DNA from: Mallotus nudiflorus
Lineage: Eukaryota; Streptophyta; Magnoliopsida; Malpighiales; Euphorbiaceae
Direction of reading: 5' to 3'
NCBI GenBank assembly: GCA_947683625.1
Contig: CANTUR010000049.1
Span: 2,458,501-2,522,500 of the forward strand
Length of the DNA stretch: 64,000 nucleotides
Part shown: positions 12,251 through 24,565 of the stretch, piece after piece
Layout: the number at the start of each line of letters is the position of its first letter
How positions within the stretch are numbered: position 1 is the first letter of the stretch
Notes under the pieces: model-generated
Seen by the model: only the letters and a program-made list of their open reading frames with translations
Databases searched by the model: none
What the model was told of the DNA's origin: nothing
Position numbers and translations under genes: made by a program

Positions 12251-13856
12251 ACTTATTTCCTTCGACTGCATTATGGGCCAGGAATTCTGCTACTGCTCTT
12301 CCTTTGATGACCTTCATAGTGACATACTCTATATCAAACTCAGTCAAAATTACTAACCATTAATACATCTTTCCAGTTAAAGCTGGTGCTTGAAACAAGT
12401 ACCTCAAAGGGTCTATCTTTAAAATAGCTTGTACTTTATAAGACTGAAAATAATGCTTTAACTTCTTTGTAGCCCAAATCATTATCAAACACATTTTTTC
12501 TACAAGATCATACTTTTCTTCATATGGTAGAAACTTTTTACTGAGATAATACATTGCGTACTCCACCCCTTATGGTCCTTCTTGCACTAGCATTGCCCTT
12601 ATTACTTTTTCTTCTAAAGCCAAATATAAGAGTAAGGGCTTACTTAGCCTTAGTGGTCTTAACATAGGTGGATTAGTAAGGTATTCCTTAATCTTATCAA
12701 AGGCTTTTTAACATTCTTCATTCCATTCCACTAGCTGATTCTTTCTTAAAAGCTTTAAAGATTAGATTATAGACCATGGTAAGTCTCGCAATAAACCTGT
12801 TGATGTACTATAGTTTCCCAATAAATCCTCGTACTTCTTTCTCTATTCTTGGTGCTAGCATCTCCTGGATGGCTTTAATCTTGTCTGGATCGACTTCTAT
12901 TCCTCTATTACTGACTATGTGCTCCAATAACTTTCCAGATGTCACCCTAAAGATGCATTTCTTCTGATTAAGCCTTAGGTTATATTTTTCTATTCTTGCT
13001 AGGAACTTATCTAAAGCCTAAAAGTGTCCCTCTCTTGTTTCTGACTTAACCATCATATCATCGACATACACTTCCACTTCCTTATGCATTATATTATAAA
13101 CTAAGGTAGTGGCCGATCTTTGATAAGTTGCTCCTACATTCTTTAACCTTAAGGGCATCACTTTGTAGCAATATGTCCCCCATTCCATATAAAACCAGTT
13201 TTTATCTTATCCATAACTACCATTATTATCTGATTATAACCTGAGAGCCTATCCATGAAAGAGTACATTGCATTAGATACTGCACTATCAATAATCACAT
13301 TAATATGGGGTAAAGGAAAGTCATCCTTTAGACATACTTTATTCAGATTCCTAAAATCTATACACATTTAAAATTTTCCATCTTTCTTGGGAACTGGTAC
13401 TATTTTTGCTAACCATTGAGGGTATTCCGCTACTTTCAAAGAATTAGCATAGATTTGCTTAGCGATTTCTTTCCTCATCTTTTCTTTCCACTCTAGCCTT
13501 AACCTACGAAGTTTTTGCTTTACAGGTTTAACTTTTAAATATATTGGAAAGTGATACTCTATGATTCCTCTATCTAACCCTGGCATATCCTCATACGACC
13601 AAGCAAATATTACCTTTCTTTTTGTTAATATTCTCTCAAATTTTTCTCTCTCTTCAAGAGTTAAATCATGTGATATAGAAATGTGTTTTGGTTTTTCATC
13701 TGTGCCCATGTTTAATAAATCTAATTGAATAGAATTAATGTCAAACATACATGAAAGATCATTATTAAAATGCATAATAAGATTCAACATCACACAAGTA
13801 AGCCAAACCAAAATCCATATCATTAACCACAAGAAAAGTAGAGTTTTCATCCTCAA
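12250..13856 (-). pseudogene. TE-B reverse transcriptase-RNase H pseudogene
   Basis: The RT N-terminal part lies at 13368-13856 (MPGLDRGIIEYHFPI, then PVPKKDGKF), followed by 13158-13367 (MCIDFRNLNKVCLKDDFPLPHI and DRLSGYNQI). The catalytic YVDD motif is encoded at 13057-13068 on the minus strand. RNase H at about 12250-12570 includes AMYYLSKKFLPYEEKY and PLRYLFQAPALTGK. Stops and frameshifts separate the parts, but the catalytic YVDD codons are intact. The domain order is standard for Ty3/gypsy. Confidence 0.82.
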
Positions 13857-13871
13857 ACAAATCGGACGTTA

Positions 13872-14391
13872 TTACATCAGTTTCTTTATAAAAAAATCAC
13901 TAAAACTATTATTAATAATACTATCTAACTCCTGTAGTGGTTCTTTATTAGGTGGCAGACAAAGCAGCTCTTCAATATCCTCAACTTTTATCTTTTCAAC
14001 TACTGTCTTCATCACTTTGTCTTTGTTGTCTTGCACCAACCTCTTAATTATTTGCTTCTTGAAGATCTCAAACCTAGGGATATCCATACCAACTACTTGG
14101 ACAGGCTCCTTTTCACCCAAATAGAACTTCTCCTTCCTTTGTTTGACAAAGTTAAACTTCAGCGATCCCACATTCCTTAAGAGGTTATTCCCATTGAAAA
14201 ACCTTCTTCTAGCCTTTATTGCATAATCCAACTCTTGTATAGCCCAATCCTCTTCTATCATCTTGGGTTTTAAAATTTGGAAGTTCTGGGCTTCCCTGCT
14301 CATTCTTTCCTAGTCCTTGTCTAAGCCGATAATTCATCTTCTTAATCATGCTCATAACCTTTAGATCCATCACAATTCCATCTGAGATCAT
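13872..14391 (-). pseudogene. TE-B linker with G-patch-like segment
   Basis: The frame at 14209-14391 encodes a G-patch-like run: KKMNYRLRQGLGKNEQG, a spacer, then RRGLGY. The spacing of the GxGLGxxxxG core and the final GLGY matches the G-patch consensus, with the first Gly replaced by Asn. G-patch motifs bind RNA or helicases in cellular proteins and occur in some retroviral proteases. The second frame at 13872-14303 encodes a lysine-rich linker to RT that was not recognised. The two frames overlap, and the true ancestral junction is probably one frameshift near 14250. Confidence 0.62.
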
Positions 14392-14511
14392 GGCTATTTG
14401 GAAACCAAGAGGAGTAACTACCTGCTTCTAACTATCCATAACTGCGGACACAGTCTTGCCTATACTAACATCTAAAGTCACCACTTTTCCATCAAGTAAG
14501 AATTTCACTTT

Positions 14512-15270
14512 TTAATGCACAGTGGAAAACACTCCTCCCAAAATATGATACCAAGGCCTACCCAAAAGAAGGGCATAAGTGACAGGGATATTTAGCACAG
14601 TGAATTCCACCATTGCCTTTATAGGCCTAGTCTTCATAGGAACCATAAATATTCCCTTTACATTCCTTATGCCATCATCATAAGCTCTAATTGTAAGGTT
14701 TGATTTTGCCAAATCCTCCACCTTCACTCCTAGATTGGGTAAAATCTGTAGCAAGCAAACATTAATTATGGACCCATCATCCGCCATCATATAATTGGTC
14801 TTTTTCCCTCTTACTTTAGCTGGAATGAATAAGGCTTTATTATGGTTCCTTCCTTCCACAGGTAGATCCTCATCAGAGAAAGTAATAACTCCATGCTTTT
14901 TCTCAATAACCTTGACCATTATCGCCTCAGGGGTTGTATTAGTTTCAATGTTCATCTTAACTAAAGCCTTAACTAGAGCCTTCCTATAGCTACTTGAGTG
15001 CATCAAGAGCTCCCAAATACTTAAATTTGGTTTTGCTTTCTTGAGCTGTTTAAGAATTAGGTCATTGCCATATTCATCTAAGTCTTTTTCTTCAGCAACT
15101 TCCTCTCTCTCTATAGTCTTCTTTACTGGTTTATAACCCTTCCCACTTCTAGTAACATGACTGACTTCTGGATTATCAACCCATACATTATAACCTTCAA
15201 TGCCTTCTTCATTAGAATTGTACCAAATGTCAATGACCAAATAATTTGATCCTTTTTTCCATCCTTCCAT
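14512..15270 (-). pseudogene. TE-B aspartic protease region
   Basis: One open stretch of 252 residues. The first half is charged linker (residues 1-105). The second half is a retropepsin-like domain with ADDGSIINV at the active-site position (VDxGSSxNI in relatives) and a closing LLGRPWYH motif. The protease would cleave the element polyprotein. It is the longest open frame of TE-B, but gag upstream and RT downstream are in other frames, so it survives only as a fragment. Confidence 0.72.
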
Positions 15271-15279
15271 ACCTTAACC

Positions 15280-17050
15280 ATGCATTTTTATTTCTTAACT
15301 AGTATATTCTCATCATAGAACTCATCATCCCATCCCATAGGCTCGATTGAATCAATGGGTATATCAAAAGAAGGTGGTTTAAAGTAAATTACCTTAAACT
15401 TGCCTGAGGGCTAGCCCAATAAGTCTTCTACTCTTTCCACATATTTAAGGGCACTAGGAGATTTCTCATTAGTTTTAAGTTTTAGATCCTTAAAAGAGTT
15501 TAACACTTCTTCCTCATTTACTCTTGAGTTGATCATCATGGTTGTTGGAGGTGGCATGTTTCAATAATTTGGGAAAGGATTATTTTGGGTGTTTGGGTTT
15601 GGATTGGATTTCTCAGGGTCTATGATTTTTCCAGAGTCTATGAGGTTTTTAATTTCATGTTTAACACGCATGCAAAAGTCAAAAGAGTGGCCAACTACTT
15701 AATGAAACTTATAATAGCTATTTTGGTCAAAGACAAGGAGATTTGGGTTTGGTAGTCTAAAGGGATTTAAGGGTCTAAGAAGGCCTTTTTTGGATCAAAC
15801 AGTCTAGGACTTTGGATAAAGGTTGGTTGAAATTTGAGAATCTCCTAGGTTGTTGAATAGTATAAACTCCTATAACCCGACTAGTATTTCCTTGCTACAT
15901 GCCCCCAGTTGGGTAATTTTTCACTCTAGTGTTTCTAGTGACCTTCTTCTTCTCATTTTTGACATCTTCAGCTTACAATCCATCATCATAAAGGTCTACA
16001 AATGTCTTGGGGTTCATCATCTGTAACCTTTCAAGAAAATTAGGTTACATATTTTAGACTATTATCCTAACCTGATCCTTTTCAACTAGCTTATTCTTCA
16101 TTAATCTTGCCTTATTTATGAACTTGGTCAAAAAATCTGAGAATGACTTAATAGGCTTCTGATTGGTTAATTCTAGGTCTCTGATAGACACTTTGAGCTT
16201 GGTATTGGAGTCATATTGCTTTAGAAAAGTAGTGCACAACTCTCTCTAGTACGCTCGGATGGACTTCTCTAACCCGTGATACTAATTAACAATCATACCC
16301 TCCAAAGATAGTACAAACAACTTGGTAACTATAGAAAAAGGAGCCTTAGTGGTGTTTATAGTAGTTGTGTACTTACTAAGGTGAATCCTTAGATCTCAAG
16401 TATCATTAAACTTCTACAACTATGGCATCTTGAACTTATAAGGCAACTTGTCCTCCTCAAATTGCATCATATCATCAAAGTCAATGAGTATCCAATGCCT
16501 TATCCTCTCATTAACTCCTCCATTTGGGACATCTTTTAAGTTAATGCTTTCATATGTTTGGATTCCAACTCTTGAACTTGCTTAAGTGATTCCCTTTTTG
16601 CCTTTTTAACCATATAACTCTCAACATCCTCCAACTTCATTTCCCTAGTAGGTATGTTCCTAGTAGCACTGTCATTGTTAATGGTTGGTGTACCCACAAC
16701 AGGTGGGTTGGCTGCAACAGGAGGTGCAGCAGTAGTAGGTGGTAGTATTAGTCCAATAAAGCATGTTTTAACTCATCTTGTATCATCTCTCTCATGTCAT
16801 CCATCAATACCCCTTTGACATCCTCTAGGGTCCAATTTACTCCCTCTTATTATTCCATTTCTTTGGTTTGTTTAGGTTGTGCAGCTTCTAGGTATAGTGG
16901 ATTGATGGGGCTCCTTTCAAGTCTGCTAAGGATTTCTTTTGCAACTGATTGTGGACTTGAATCGGTTCTTACCAGTCTGCCACCTTTCTGACTCTAAACA
17001 TAGGAAGACTCAGATGAATCTATAATGGTTGAAAATAAAATGTTAGTATG
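15280..17050 (-). pseudogene. TE-B gag pseudogene
   Basis: Broken gag. The readable core at about 16054-16480 has the retrotransposon gag pattern: KFKMP, a helix with LSLEGM and YHGLEK, then CTTFLKQYDSNTKL and SIRDLELTNQKPIKSF. A coiled-coil-like lead segment (LEDVESYMVKKAKRE) precedes it near 16620-16660, and a proline/alanine-rich N-terminal part runs to about 17050. The C-terminal part is a proline- and asparagine-rich low-complexity stretch (about 15540-15900). More than ten stops were seen. Confidence 0.65.
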
Positions 17051-17770
17051 ATGCATAAAATGCATGGATGCATAACTATGTGTTATGTAGCAAGTAACAA
17101 GTCAAGTTAAGTGTACATACATCTTTCCAACCTTATTCCTCCCACACGTGTATTCAATGGTGAGTCTTTTTTATTAGGATTTTTTTCTTGGCCTTAATAT
17201 TAATAGGGGATATCAAGAATTGACATGCATGTCAAGTCTCTCAAAGTAATAAAACATAAAAATAATATTTCTAAGTATAAAATATTAGCTCAATCTTTAT
17301 TAGTCCAAATGGGCTTTTAAAGTATGGGCTTGGGTCTTTATAGATAAAAATACCTCATAGAAACATTCACAAGTAATTTGGGCAGATCCTAGGGGAAGTT
17401 ACTAAGCCATTATATGTGGTTAGGGTCTGGTGAAAGGTCAAGGTTCTCTTAGCAAGATGCCCTCCTTTAAGACTTGATTTATAGGCCAACGTAAAAAGGG
17501 CCCGACATCCTTTACAAACTCGAGAGAATACTACCCCCCCCTTTAGGACTTGGGTTACAAGCTCTAGTCAGATGAGCATGGTAATCTCTCTTAGATCGAG
17601 TTTAAGGCTAAGAGTGATGGTTAGCCAATCTACAACTCCCTGAAGCTAGTAGAATCATGGAATCAAAACCAACACCATCAATTAACAGGGACATGCATAA
17701 TGAATGCAAGAATAAAATAATAATTAATAAAATAATTCTAAAGAACACAAGTAGAATCAGTATCTCTTAT
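17051..17770 (-). other. TE-B 5' untranslated leader
   Basis: Sequence between the primer site and gag. It holds a C/G-mixed, non-coding region with no recognisable protein and no clear repeat. Tat elements typically have long leaders here. Confidence 0.5.
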
Positions 17771-17788
17771 CCCCAGTGGAGTCACCAT
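17771..17788 (-). promoter_or_regulatory. TE-B primer-binding site
   Basis: Read on the minus strand, the LTR end TACA is followed by A and TGGTGACTCCACTGGGG. This resembles the TGGCGACTC-type primer site of Tat/Ogre elements (attributed to a tRNA-Arg primer). It fixes the LTR edge at 17789. Confidence 0.65.
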
Positions 17789-20026
17789 TGTAGACAGTAA
17801 GGTTTAGCGCGAGTCCAAGATTTTAGCAACCGTGACACTTTTTCAGCTCAGGGCTATAAAGAACACACTAACCACTGTCACAAAGATATGACATGGAGAT
17901 GAGGAGTCGCCACCCATGGTAATAACTAGGACAAATCAAAAAGGTGGTGCTCGATTCCCTAAAAGAAAGCTAGCATCACAACTAGGAAATTCTAGAAAGG
18001 AATACCAACTTCTTTCAATCTCGTGTTCTTTTAGAATTACCTTATGAATTACTCTATTATCCTCTATTTACATGCAATTTCATATAAACCCTTATTCTAG
18101 CAATTAACTCCAAGGCAAATTATTAACAAAAAATACAAGTAAATAATGCATTCAATACAATCCCTAAGTTAGTCCAATTTACATTAATTTTAATTAAATG
18201 AGTTAAATCTACATGTTTTTAATAAGTGAGCCTAAAGGGCCTAATTTCTTTTAATTTTAATGAAATGAACCTAAGGATATTTATTTTTATTCTAAAGATG
18301 AGACTAAATCTACAAATTATGGAGTATTTAAATTAATGGACCTAATTCTATATGTTTTAATTTTAAGGTGATCTTAAATCTACAAATTATGCAAAAGGCT
18401 TGAATTAAATGAGCTAAGTCTAATTAATTAAATTAAATTAGGTAGACCTATATCTAATTCAATAAATAGGCCTAAGTTATATCTACCCTAAAAATCTAAT
18501 TAATTATTGACCTAAAGATATATTTTAATTAAAACCTTAACCTAATTAATTTAAATGAAATAGGCTAATTAAAGGGTGAGATAAAAAAGAATTATTTAGA
18601 CCTAAATTTAAATGAAAGAGTTAAAGTCTAACATGGTCTTAAAGCCCAAAACACATAAAAATAAATAAATAAGCTAAAAAAATTTAAAAAAAAACATCAA
18701 AAAAATAAAATAAGAGATCAAACAATTAATTTATTTATAATTTCTAAAAAACCCTAATTTTCATTAATATGCAACCTAAATTAATCTACTTGCTCCATTG
18801 ATTTTAATAAGTTACGCAATTAAAACCCTAATTTTACTAACCAATTCATCAAAATAAACATACAACCATATATATAATTTTACTATTCCTACTATTAGGG
18901 TTATTATAATAATCTATTGAGAATAAAAAGAAAAATATTCATAAAAACCCAAAAATATAAATAAAATAAAGCAATAAAATAAAAAATAATTAAAACCCTA
19001 GAAACTATATCTCTACAAGGTCTTATCCATGACATTACATGGATTTCTCATGAATTTAGTTCTCCAAATATGATCATCACGTATTTTCCTCCATAATCAC
19101 CATAAAAAGAAACAAAAATTATGATTAGTGAATAAATTATAAAGAAATTTGAATAAAATTAAACTCAACAAAATTAGAAAGAAAAATAAAATAAAAGAAA
19201 AATATGGAGAAGATGATGCTTATGGAAATTTTTAATGGAGTGCTCCTCAGATTTTGTAAAATCACCATTCTTGATAGGTTTTCAAATATTATTCTTCTAC
19301 TCCTCCAAAAGCCTCCAATTAATAAAAAAAATAAAGAAAATTTTGTGTAGAGAGTCCTCTTTTTGTAAAAAAAAAATCAATAAAAGAAAAGCTATGTATG
19401 GAATGCTGATACTAAAAATCCTCCACGAAAATAAAAATCCTCCTCTCTTTTCCTTAGGAGCCAAATCCGCCCTTTTATAGCAAAACAACATAAAAATCCT
19501 AATTCACATGTCTATAGAGTTTCATTCCTAAAAGGACTTTATGTTCTTAAAAAACAAGATAAATACCAAAACAATTTTAAGAAAAATCCTTCGACCAATC
19601 AAGATTCAAAAAAAGCATTTTTTTTATTTTTTGAAAAATCCAAAAATCATATGGAACAGGTCTAATTCTTACCGAAGTTGCATAATTTTGATTGAAATTA
19701 TAAAATTTCGATTGAAATTGTGTAATTCTGATTAAAATTACAAAATTTTGATTTTTTTAATTTTAATTATAAAAAACCCTTGAAAGAATTTAAATTTTTT
19801 AATTACGTCCTTAAAAAGCTTTGCAATTTAGTCCTTGAAAATATTAAATTCTTTCTTTGAAAAATACAATTAGACCTCTGAAGTTTCAAAACTCAAGCAT
19901 TGAAGACCTATTTAACAGTTTCATCATTAGGGTCAAAACTCAAGCATTGAAGACCTATTTAACAGTTTCATTATTGGAGTCCTTTGTCACATCCATAACT
20001 CATTATCTCAAAATTAAATGCTTACA
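17789..20026 (-). repeat. TE-B 5' LTR
   Basis: A 2238-bp AT-rich LTR bounded on the plus strand by TGTAGACAG... and ...GCTTACA. TE-D sequence homologous to 41945 onward starts immediately after it at 20027 (GCCTT, the presumed target duplication; the other copy is outside the window). No coding content. The frames at 19235-19480 and 19541-19735 are short AT-rich chance frames. Confidence 0.78.
19886..19979. repeat. 47-bp tandem duplication in the TE-B LTR
   Basis: Two adjacent near-identical copies beginning TCAAAACTCAAGCATTG at 19886 and 19933 (period 47). Confidence 0.9.
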
Positions 20027-21125
20027 GCCTTTGTCGATTATCAGAGCAAAGAAGTGATTTTCAAAATTTTGGATGAAAAAGTGTTTAAGTTCATGGATGA
20101 TAAGAGTTTTATACCTCATAATCTTATTTCCACTATCACAGCTAGGAATATGCTGAGGAAAGGCTGTCAGGGATACTTGGCACTAGTCAGGGATACTTCA
20201 ATAGAGAAGTTTTCTCTCACAGATGTTTTAGTAGCTTATGAGTTTCCTAATATTTTTCCTAAGGAGTTGTTAGGTTTACTACCTCATAAAGAGATCGAAT
20301 TATGTATAGATGCGGTCCTAGGCATAGCTCCTATTTCGATGTCGCCTTACAGAATGGCTACTACAAAGTTAAAGGAATTAAAGAAGCAATTGTAAGACTT
20401 ATTAGACAAAGGTTTCATTAGACCTAGTTTTTCTCATTGGGATGCACCAATCTTGTTTGTGAAGAAAAAGGATGGTATACTGAGACTGTGCATAGATTAC
20501 AGAGAGATAAATAAGGTGATAATGAAGAACAAGTATCCTCTTCTAAGGATAAATGATTTATTTGATCAAATTCAGGGTGCACAGTTCTTTTCCAAGGTTG
20601 ACTTGAGGTCAGATTATCATTAGTTGCGGATCAGTGAAGCTGATATTCCTAAAATGGCATTCCACACTCGATATGGTCACTATGAGTTTCTAGTGATGTC
20701 CTTCAGGTTAATTAATGCACGAGTTATTTTTATGGACATAATGAACAGGGTATTTAGATTGTTTATGGATCAATTTATGGTAGTCTTCATTGATAATATA
20801 CTGGTGTATTCAAAGAGTATGAAGGAGCATATATATCATTTGAGGACAATATTGTAGACATTCAAAGAATATTAGCTTTATACCAAATTCTCAAAGTGTG
20901 ATTTCTAGTTGAAGAGTGTTACATTCCTTAGACACATGGTGTCTAAAGATGGTATTCAGGTTGATCCACAAATGATTAAAGCAGTTTTTGAGTGGCCTAG
21001 ACCGATATTAGTTACAGAGATTCAAAGTTTCCTAGGTTTGGCTAGGTATTGTAGGAGGTTTGTGCAGGATTTCTCAAGAATTGTAGCTCCTATGACTCAC
21101 CTAACTCAGAAGAACATAAAGTTTG
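20027..21125 (+). pseudogene. TE-D pol fragment 1 (end of protease to RT)
   Basis: Plus-strand chromovirus pol, starting abruptly next to TE-B at the post-protease segment (VDYQSKEVIFKI) and running through RT: KKKDG and CIDYREINK, then FIDNILVYS where FIDD is usual, so the catalytic second Asp is Asn. It ends at LTQKNIKF, where TE-C inserted. The reading frame is interrupted at about 20396, 20621 (TAG after YH), 20858 and 20878. It continues at 35164 after the 14-kb TE-C insertion. The gag and protease upstream part must lie beyond TE-B, outside the window. Confidence 0.85.
21121..21125. repeat. TE-C target site duplication, left copy (GTTTG)
   Basis: GTTTG precedes the TE-C LTR start TGTCACGACC and is repeated at 35159-35163 directly after the other LTR end. 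It lies in TE-D pol. Confidence 0.95.
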
Positions 21126-22956
21126 TGTCACGACCCAAAATAGGGGCCATGATCGACGCTAGGGAACGGGAGTTCTTTCAAATCCGGAACCCGTAGCAAG
21201 CCTAAAAATAAAATAAAACATGCAATAACAATAACAATATTTAATGCAGCGAAAATAAAAATCATAAATATAACAACAACGTATGCATCAACTGAGCTCC
21301 AGCAATCACACCTCCAAACCATATCTCACACATCAAATAATCATATCCAATCAATATCCACAAATGGTTAGTAATAGAGCCTAAATGCTATAGGCGTACC
21401 GGTACGTACTCGGTCCTAGTGCTGCCCACTAGGTAGCACGTTCTATTGATATCCTTCATCAATAAATATAAAACATCCATTCACAAATAAATGATGCATG
21501 AATTTAAATAAAATAACAATATAAACCATATATATACCGAAAATATACCAAAAGTAAGCCAGGTATATTTCGAGTATATATACGTGAAATGAATCCAATC
21601 AAATTATAAATTAAGGTAGAAATATATTTAAAAACATTTTAAATATAATTTATTAACAAAACATGCATATAATTTAATATATACCAAAAATAAACCAACA
21701 ATAAACTAAATATAAACTTAAGTAATAATCAAATTATTTATGCATATTTAATCAAAATAAAACATGCATTTCTAAATCATGCATCCTAAGCATATATATA
21801 TAAAATAACAACTCACAAATTAGTGCACTCCTCGAGATGGATCCGACGGGCCTGGTCCACTAGGCCTCGGTCTCGACATAACTAAACAAATAATAAATAA
21901 TAGACATCAGAATAAACCTAACAGAAATCCTAGAATTCGATCTAGAATATTAAACACAGAATCGAAATTAGGGTTTGACCGGATATCACGTTTTACGAGA
22001 ATTCTACCAAAAATTCGGCAGAACCTCCCCTGTAAAATGGACATCTCTCTACTCAAAGAGTAGAGCCGACCCTGCAAGGAAACACACTTTGAAAAACAAG
22101 CTCAACCACTCATCCACAACCCCTCGGTCGGACTCCAAACTACAGTCTACCGACCGGGGTCCACAAACACAGAACAATTCCAGAAATACCAAAAATACCC
22201 TTATAGCATAGAAATTCATTTTATATATAGAAATTACATAATTAACCTTTAAACATAGTAAAAACCGATAAAAACTCATTTTATTAGTAAAATCGTATAT
22301 TATATATATAATTGAAAATAATTCACGAAAAATAGTTTTAATTAGTTAAAAATACTAAATAATTTGTAGCAATCATTTTTATACCTTAAATAATTATTAA
22401 AACCAATTAAATTACATTTTTAGACAATTTTGTGTAAAATTACCAAAATACCCCTATATATATAAATATACTAAAATTCATTCAAAAAATCACAAAAAAT
22501 AGTATAATTATACAAAATTAATTTTCTCAACATATTTATCAATAATATTAATAATTAAACTCAATTAACCAATTAATTTTAATTAAAAACACAATTAACC
22601 CTAATTTTCCAAAATTACTTAAACTTAAATAATTCAAAATAAATACATAGAAATTCATAAAAATTCCAAATAAATTCCTATAATTCATTAAAACACCTAT
22701 AATTACCATAAAACACAATTTCATAATTTATTTAATTAATTTCAGAAAATTAGAAAATAATATTAAAATATTCAAAAATACCCAAAAATCAAAATAATCT
22801 CCAAAAATTCCAAAAAAATTCATACATGTAGATTAATTTAAGGGGAACAATATTTGTGAAGGGATTTTTCATGAATAAAACAATTCAAATTTCAAAAAAA
22901 TCAAAAACCCTAATATGACCGAAATCAAAAATTCAAAACCTAAGCAAATCAAGACC

Positions 22957-22961
22957 ATTTC
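22957..22961. repeat. Solo LTR target duplication, left copy (ATTTC)
   Basis: ATTTC before the TGTAATATCC start. It is repeated at 26121-26125 after the LTR. The unoccupied 5' LTR of TE-C has a single copy at about 34355-34359. Confidence 0.96.
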
Positions 22962-23383
22962 TGTAATATCCCGTGTTTTTAAAAATATTTTTACACTGTA
23001 CCGGGATATACAGTGTCAATAATTTTTATGCATTATACGATATTTTTATGAGTTGATATGTATTTTAAACCTATTTTGATTACTGTCTATTATTTTCAGT
23101 ATTTTACGTAAAATTTTCCCGGGACTTTCATTTTCGGGGAAATTTCCACGTAAACAATGTATTATTAATTATTTTAAATGTATTTACGGGTTTGCATGAA
23201 CTCATACATATTTTTAAATTATTAAATAAAGCTTGTGTGTGTATATTTATTTAATTAGGGTTTATTATTACCCTAATATTTTATTATTTATTTATTATTA
23301 TTTGATTATTTTATTTATTATTAAATTATTAAAATTTATTATTTTATTATTATTTATTTATTAATATTTAATTATTTTAATTA

Positions 23384-23519
23384 TTTTTTTTTCTTTTTTT
23401 TTTCTTTTTTTTTTTTCTTTCTTTTTTTTTTTTTTCTTTCTTTCCTTTTTCTTTCTTTTTCTTTTTCTTTCTCTTTCCTTTTCTTTCTTTTTCTTTTTCT
23501 TCTTCTTCTTCTTCTTCTC
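23384..23519 (+). repeat. Polypyrimidine tract in the solo LTR
   Basis: About 135 bases of T and C only, (CTT)n at the end, directly upstream of the GC-rich leader. A similar but shorter tract occurs in TE-D at about 37305-37370. The lysine-rich frame on the opposite strand (23361-23591) is an artefact of this tract. It could mark the promoter/leader junction (inference). Confidence 0.85.
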
Positions 23520-23617
23520 CCGTGGGTGCCCAACGCCACCACCATTCTTCTCACCGCCGTTTCTCCCTCCTCCGGCCACCGTTTTCGACACCGCCGGTCT
23601 CTATCTTCTCCTTGAGC

Positions 23618-23628
23618 TCCGGTGAGTG
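23618..23628 (+). promoter_or_regulatory. Splice-donor-like site in the LTR leader
   Basis: CTCCG followed by GTGAGTG matches the plant 5' splice site. The same CTTGAGCTCCGGTGAGTG context is present in TE-E (GT at 55198) and in the TE-C 3' LTR (minus strand near 26150). In the TE-C 5' LTR the donor GT is mutated (near 34390). Function as a donor is inferred. Confidence 0.45.
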
Positions 23629-24544
23629 TTATTCTAGCTTTGGTTTGAGCTAAAATGGTCTAGAATTGCTTAGGTTTTGATTTGAATATTTCGGCCACTT
23701 TTGGTTTTCGATTTTTTTGAGCTTCAATTTGGATGATTCATGGAAACTTCCTTCACAAATGTTGTTCCTGGTAGCTTAATCTTCATGTATGAATTTTTAC
23801 AGAATTTTTGGAGGTTGTTCGGATTTTTGGGTATTTTTGAATATTTTAATATTATTTTCTAATTTTCGGAAATTAATTATTTAAATTATGAAATTGGAGT
23901 TTATGGTTGAATTAGGTGTTGAAATGAATTATAGAAATTTATTTGGAATTTTTATGAATTTCTAAGTATTTATTTTTAATTATTGAAGTTTAGGTGATTT
24001 TGTAAAATTAAGTTAATTGTGTTTTAAATTGAATTTAATTGGTTAATTGAGTTTAATTATTGATATTATTGATAAATATGTTGAGAAAATTAATTTTGGA
24101 TAATTGTAGGATTTTTGGTGAATTTTTGAAGTAATTTAGGTATATATATATATAGGGGTATTTTGGTAATTTTACCCTAAATTGTCTAAAAATGTAATTT
24201 AATTGGTTTTAATATTTATTTAAGGTATAAAAATGATTTCTACAAAATATTTAGTATTTTTAACTAATTAAAACTATTTTTCGTGAATTATTTTCAATTA
24301 TATATATAATATACGGTTTTTCTAATAAAATGAGTTTTAATCGATTTTTATAGTGTTTCAAGATTTATTATGTAATTTCTACGTATGAAATGTATTTTTA
24401 TGATTTAAGGATATTTTTGGTATATTTAAATATATATTCTGTGTTTGTGGACCCTGGTCGACAGATTGTAGTCTGGAGTCCGACCGAGGGGTTGTGATGG
24501 ATTGTGGTGTTTATTTTTGAAGTGTATTTTCTTTGCAGGGTCGG

Positions 24545-24564
24545 CTCTACTCTTTTGAGTAGAG
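24545..24564 (+). repeat. LTR hairpin H1
   Basis: CTCTACTC-TTTT-GAGTAGAG, a perfect 8-bp stem. Sister copies keep the stem: TE-C (loop TTT), TE-D (7 bp, 38653-38669), and TE-E at 56248-56266, where it reads CTTTACTC/GAGTAAAG with both arms changed. Confidence 0.85.
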
Positions 24565-24565
24565 A

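Larger units (their letters stand above)
9569..20026 (-). mobile_element. TE-B: Tat-lineage Ty3/gypsy element, 3' part interrupted by TE-A
   Basis: A large minus-strand element with its 5' LTR at 17789-20026, a primer site at 17771-17788, gag (about 15280-17050), protease (14512-15270), a G-patch-like segment (about 14250-14390), RT-RNase H (about 12250-13856), a second archaeal-type RNase H (about 11937-12200) and integrase (10439-about 11700). The second RNase H and the element's size point to the Tat lineage (Ogre/Retand relatives). Its 3' LTR is not in the window, because TE-A inserted into its distal part and the rest lies to the left. It inserted into TE-D pol: TE-D sequence resumes at 20027. 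Confidence 0.85.

Noticed and set aside
19235..19735. Short frames in the TE-B LTR
   Set aside because: AT-rich chance frames on both strands without motifs.
23361..23591. Lysine-rich open frame on the minus strand
   Set aside because: It is the complement of the polypyrimidine tract in the LTR and has no independent coding evidence.
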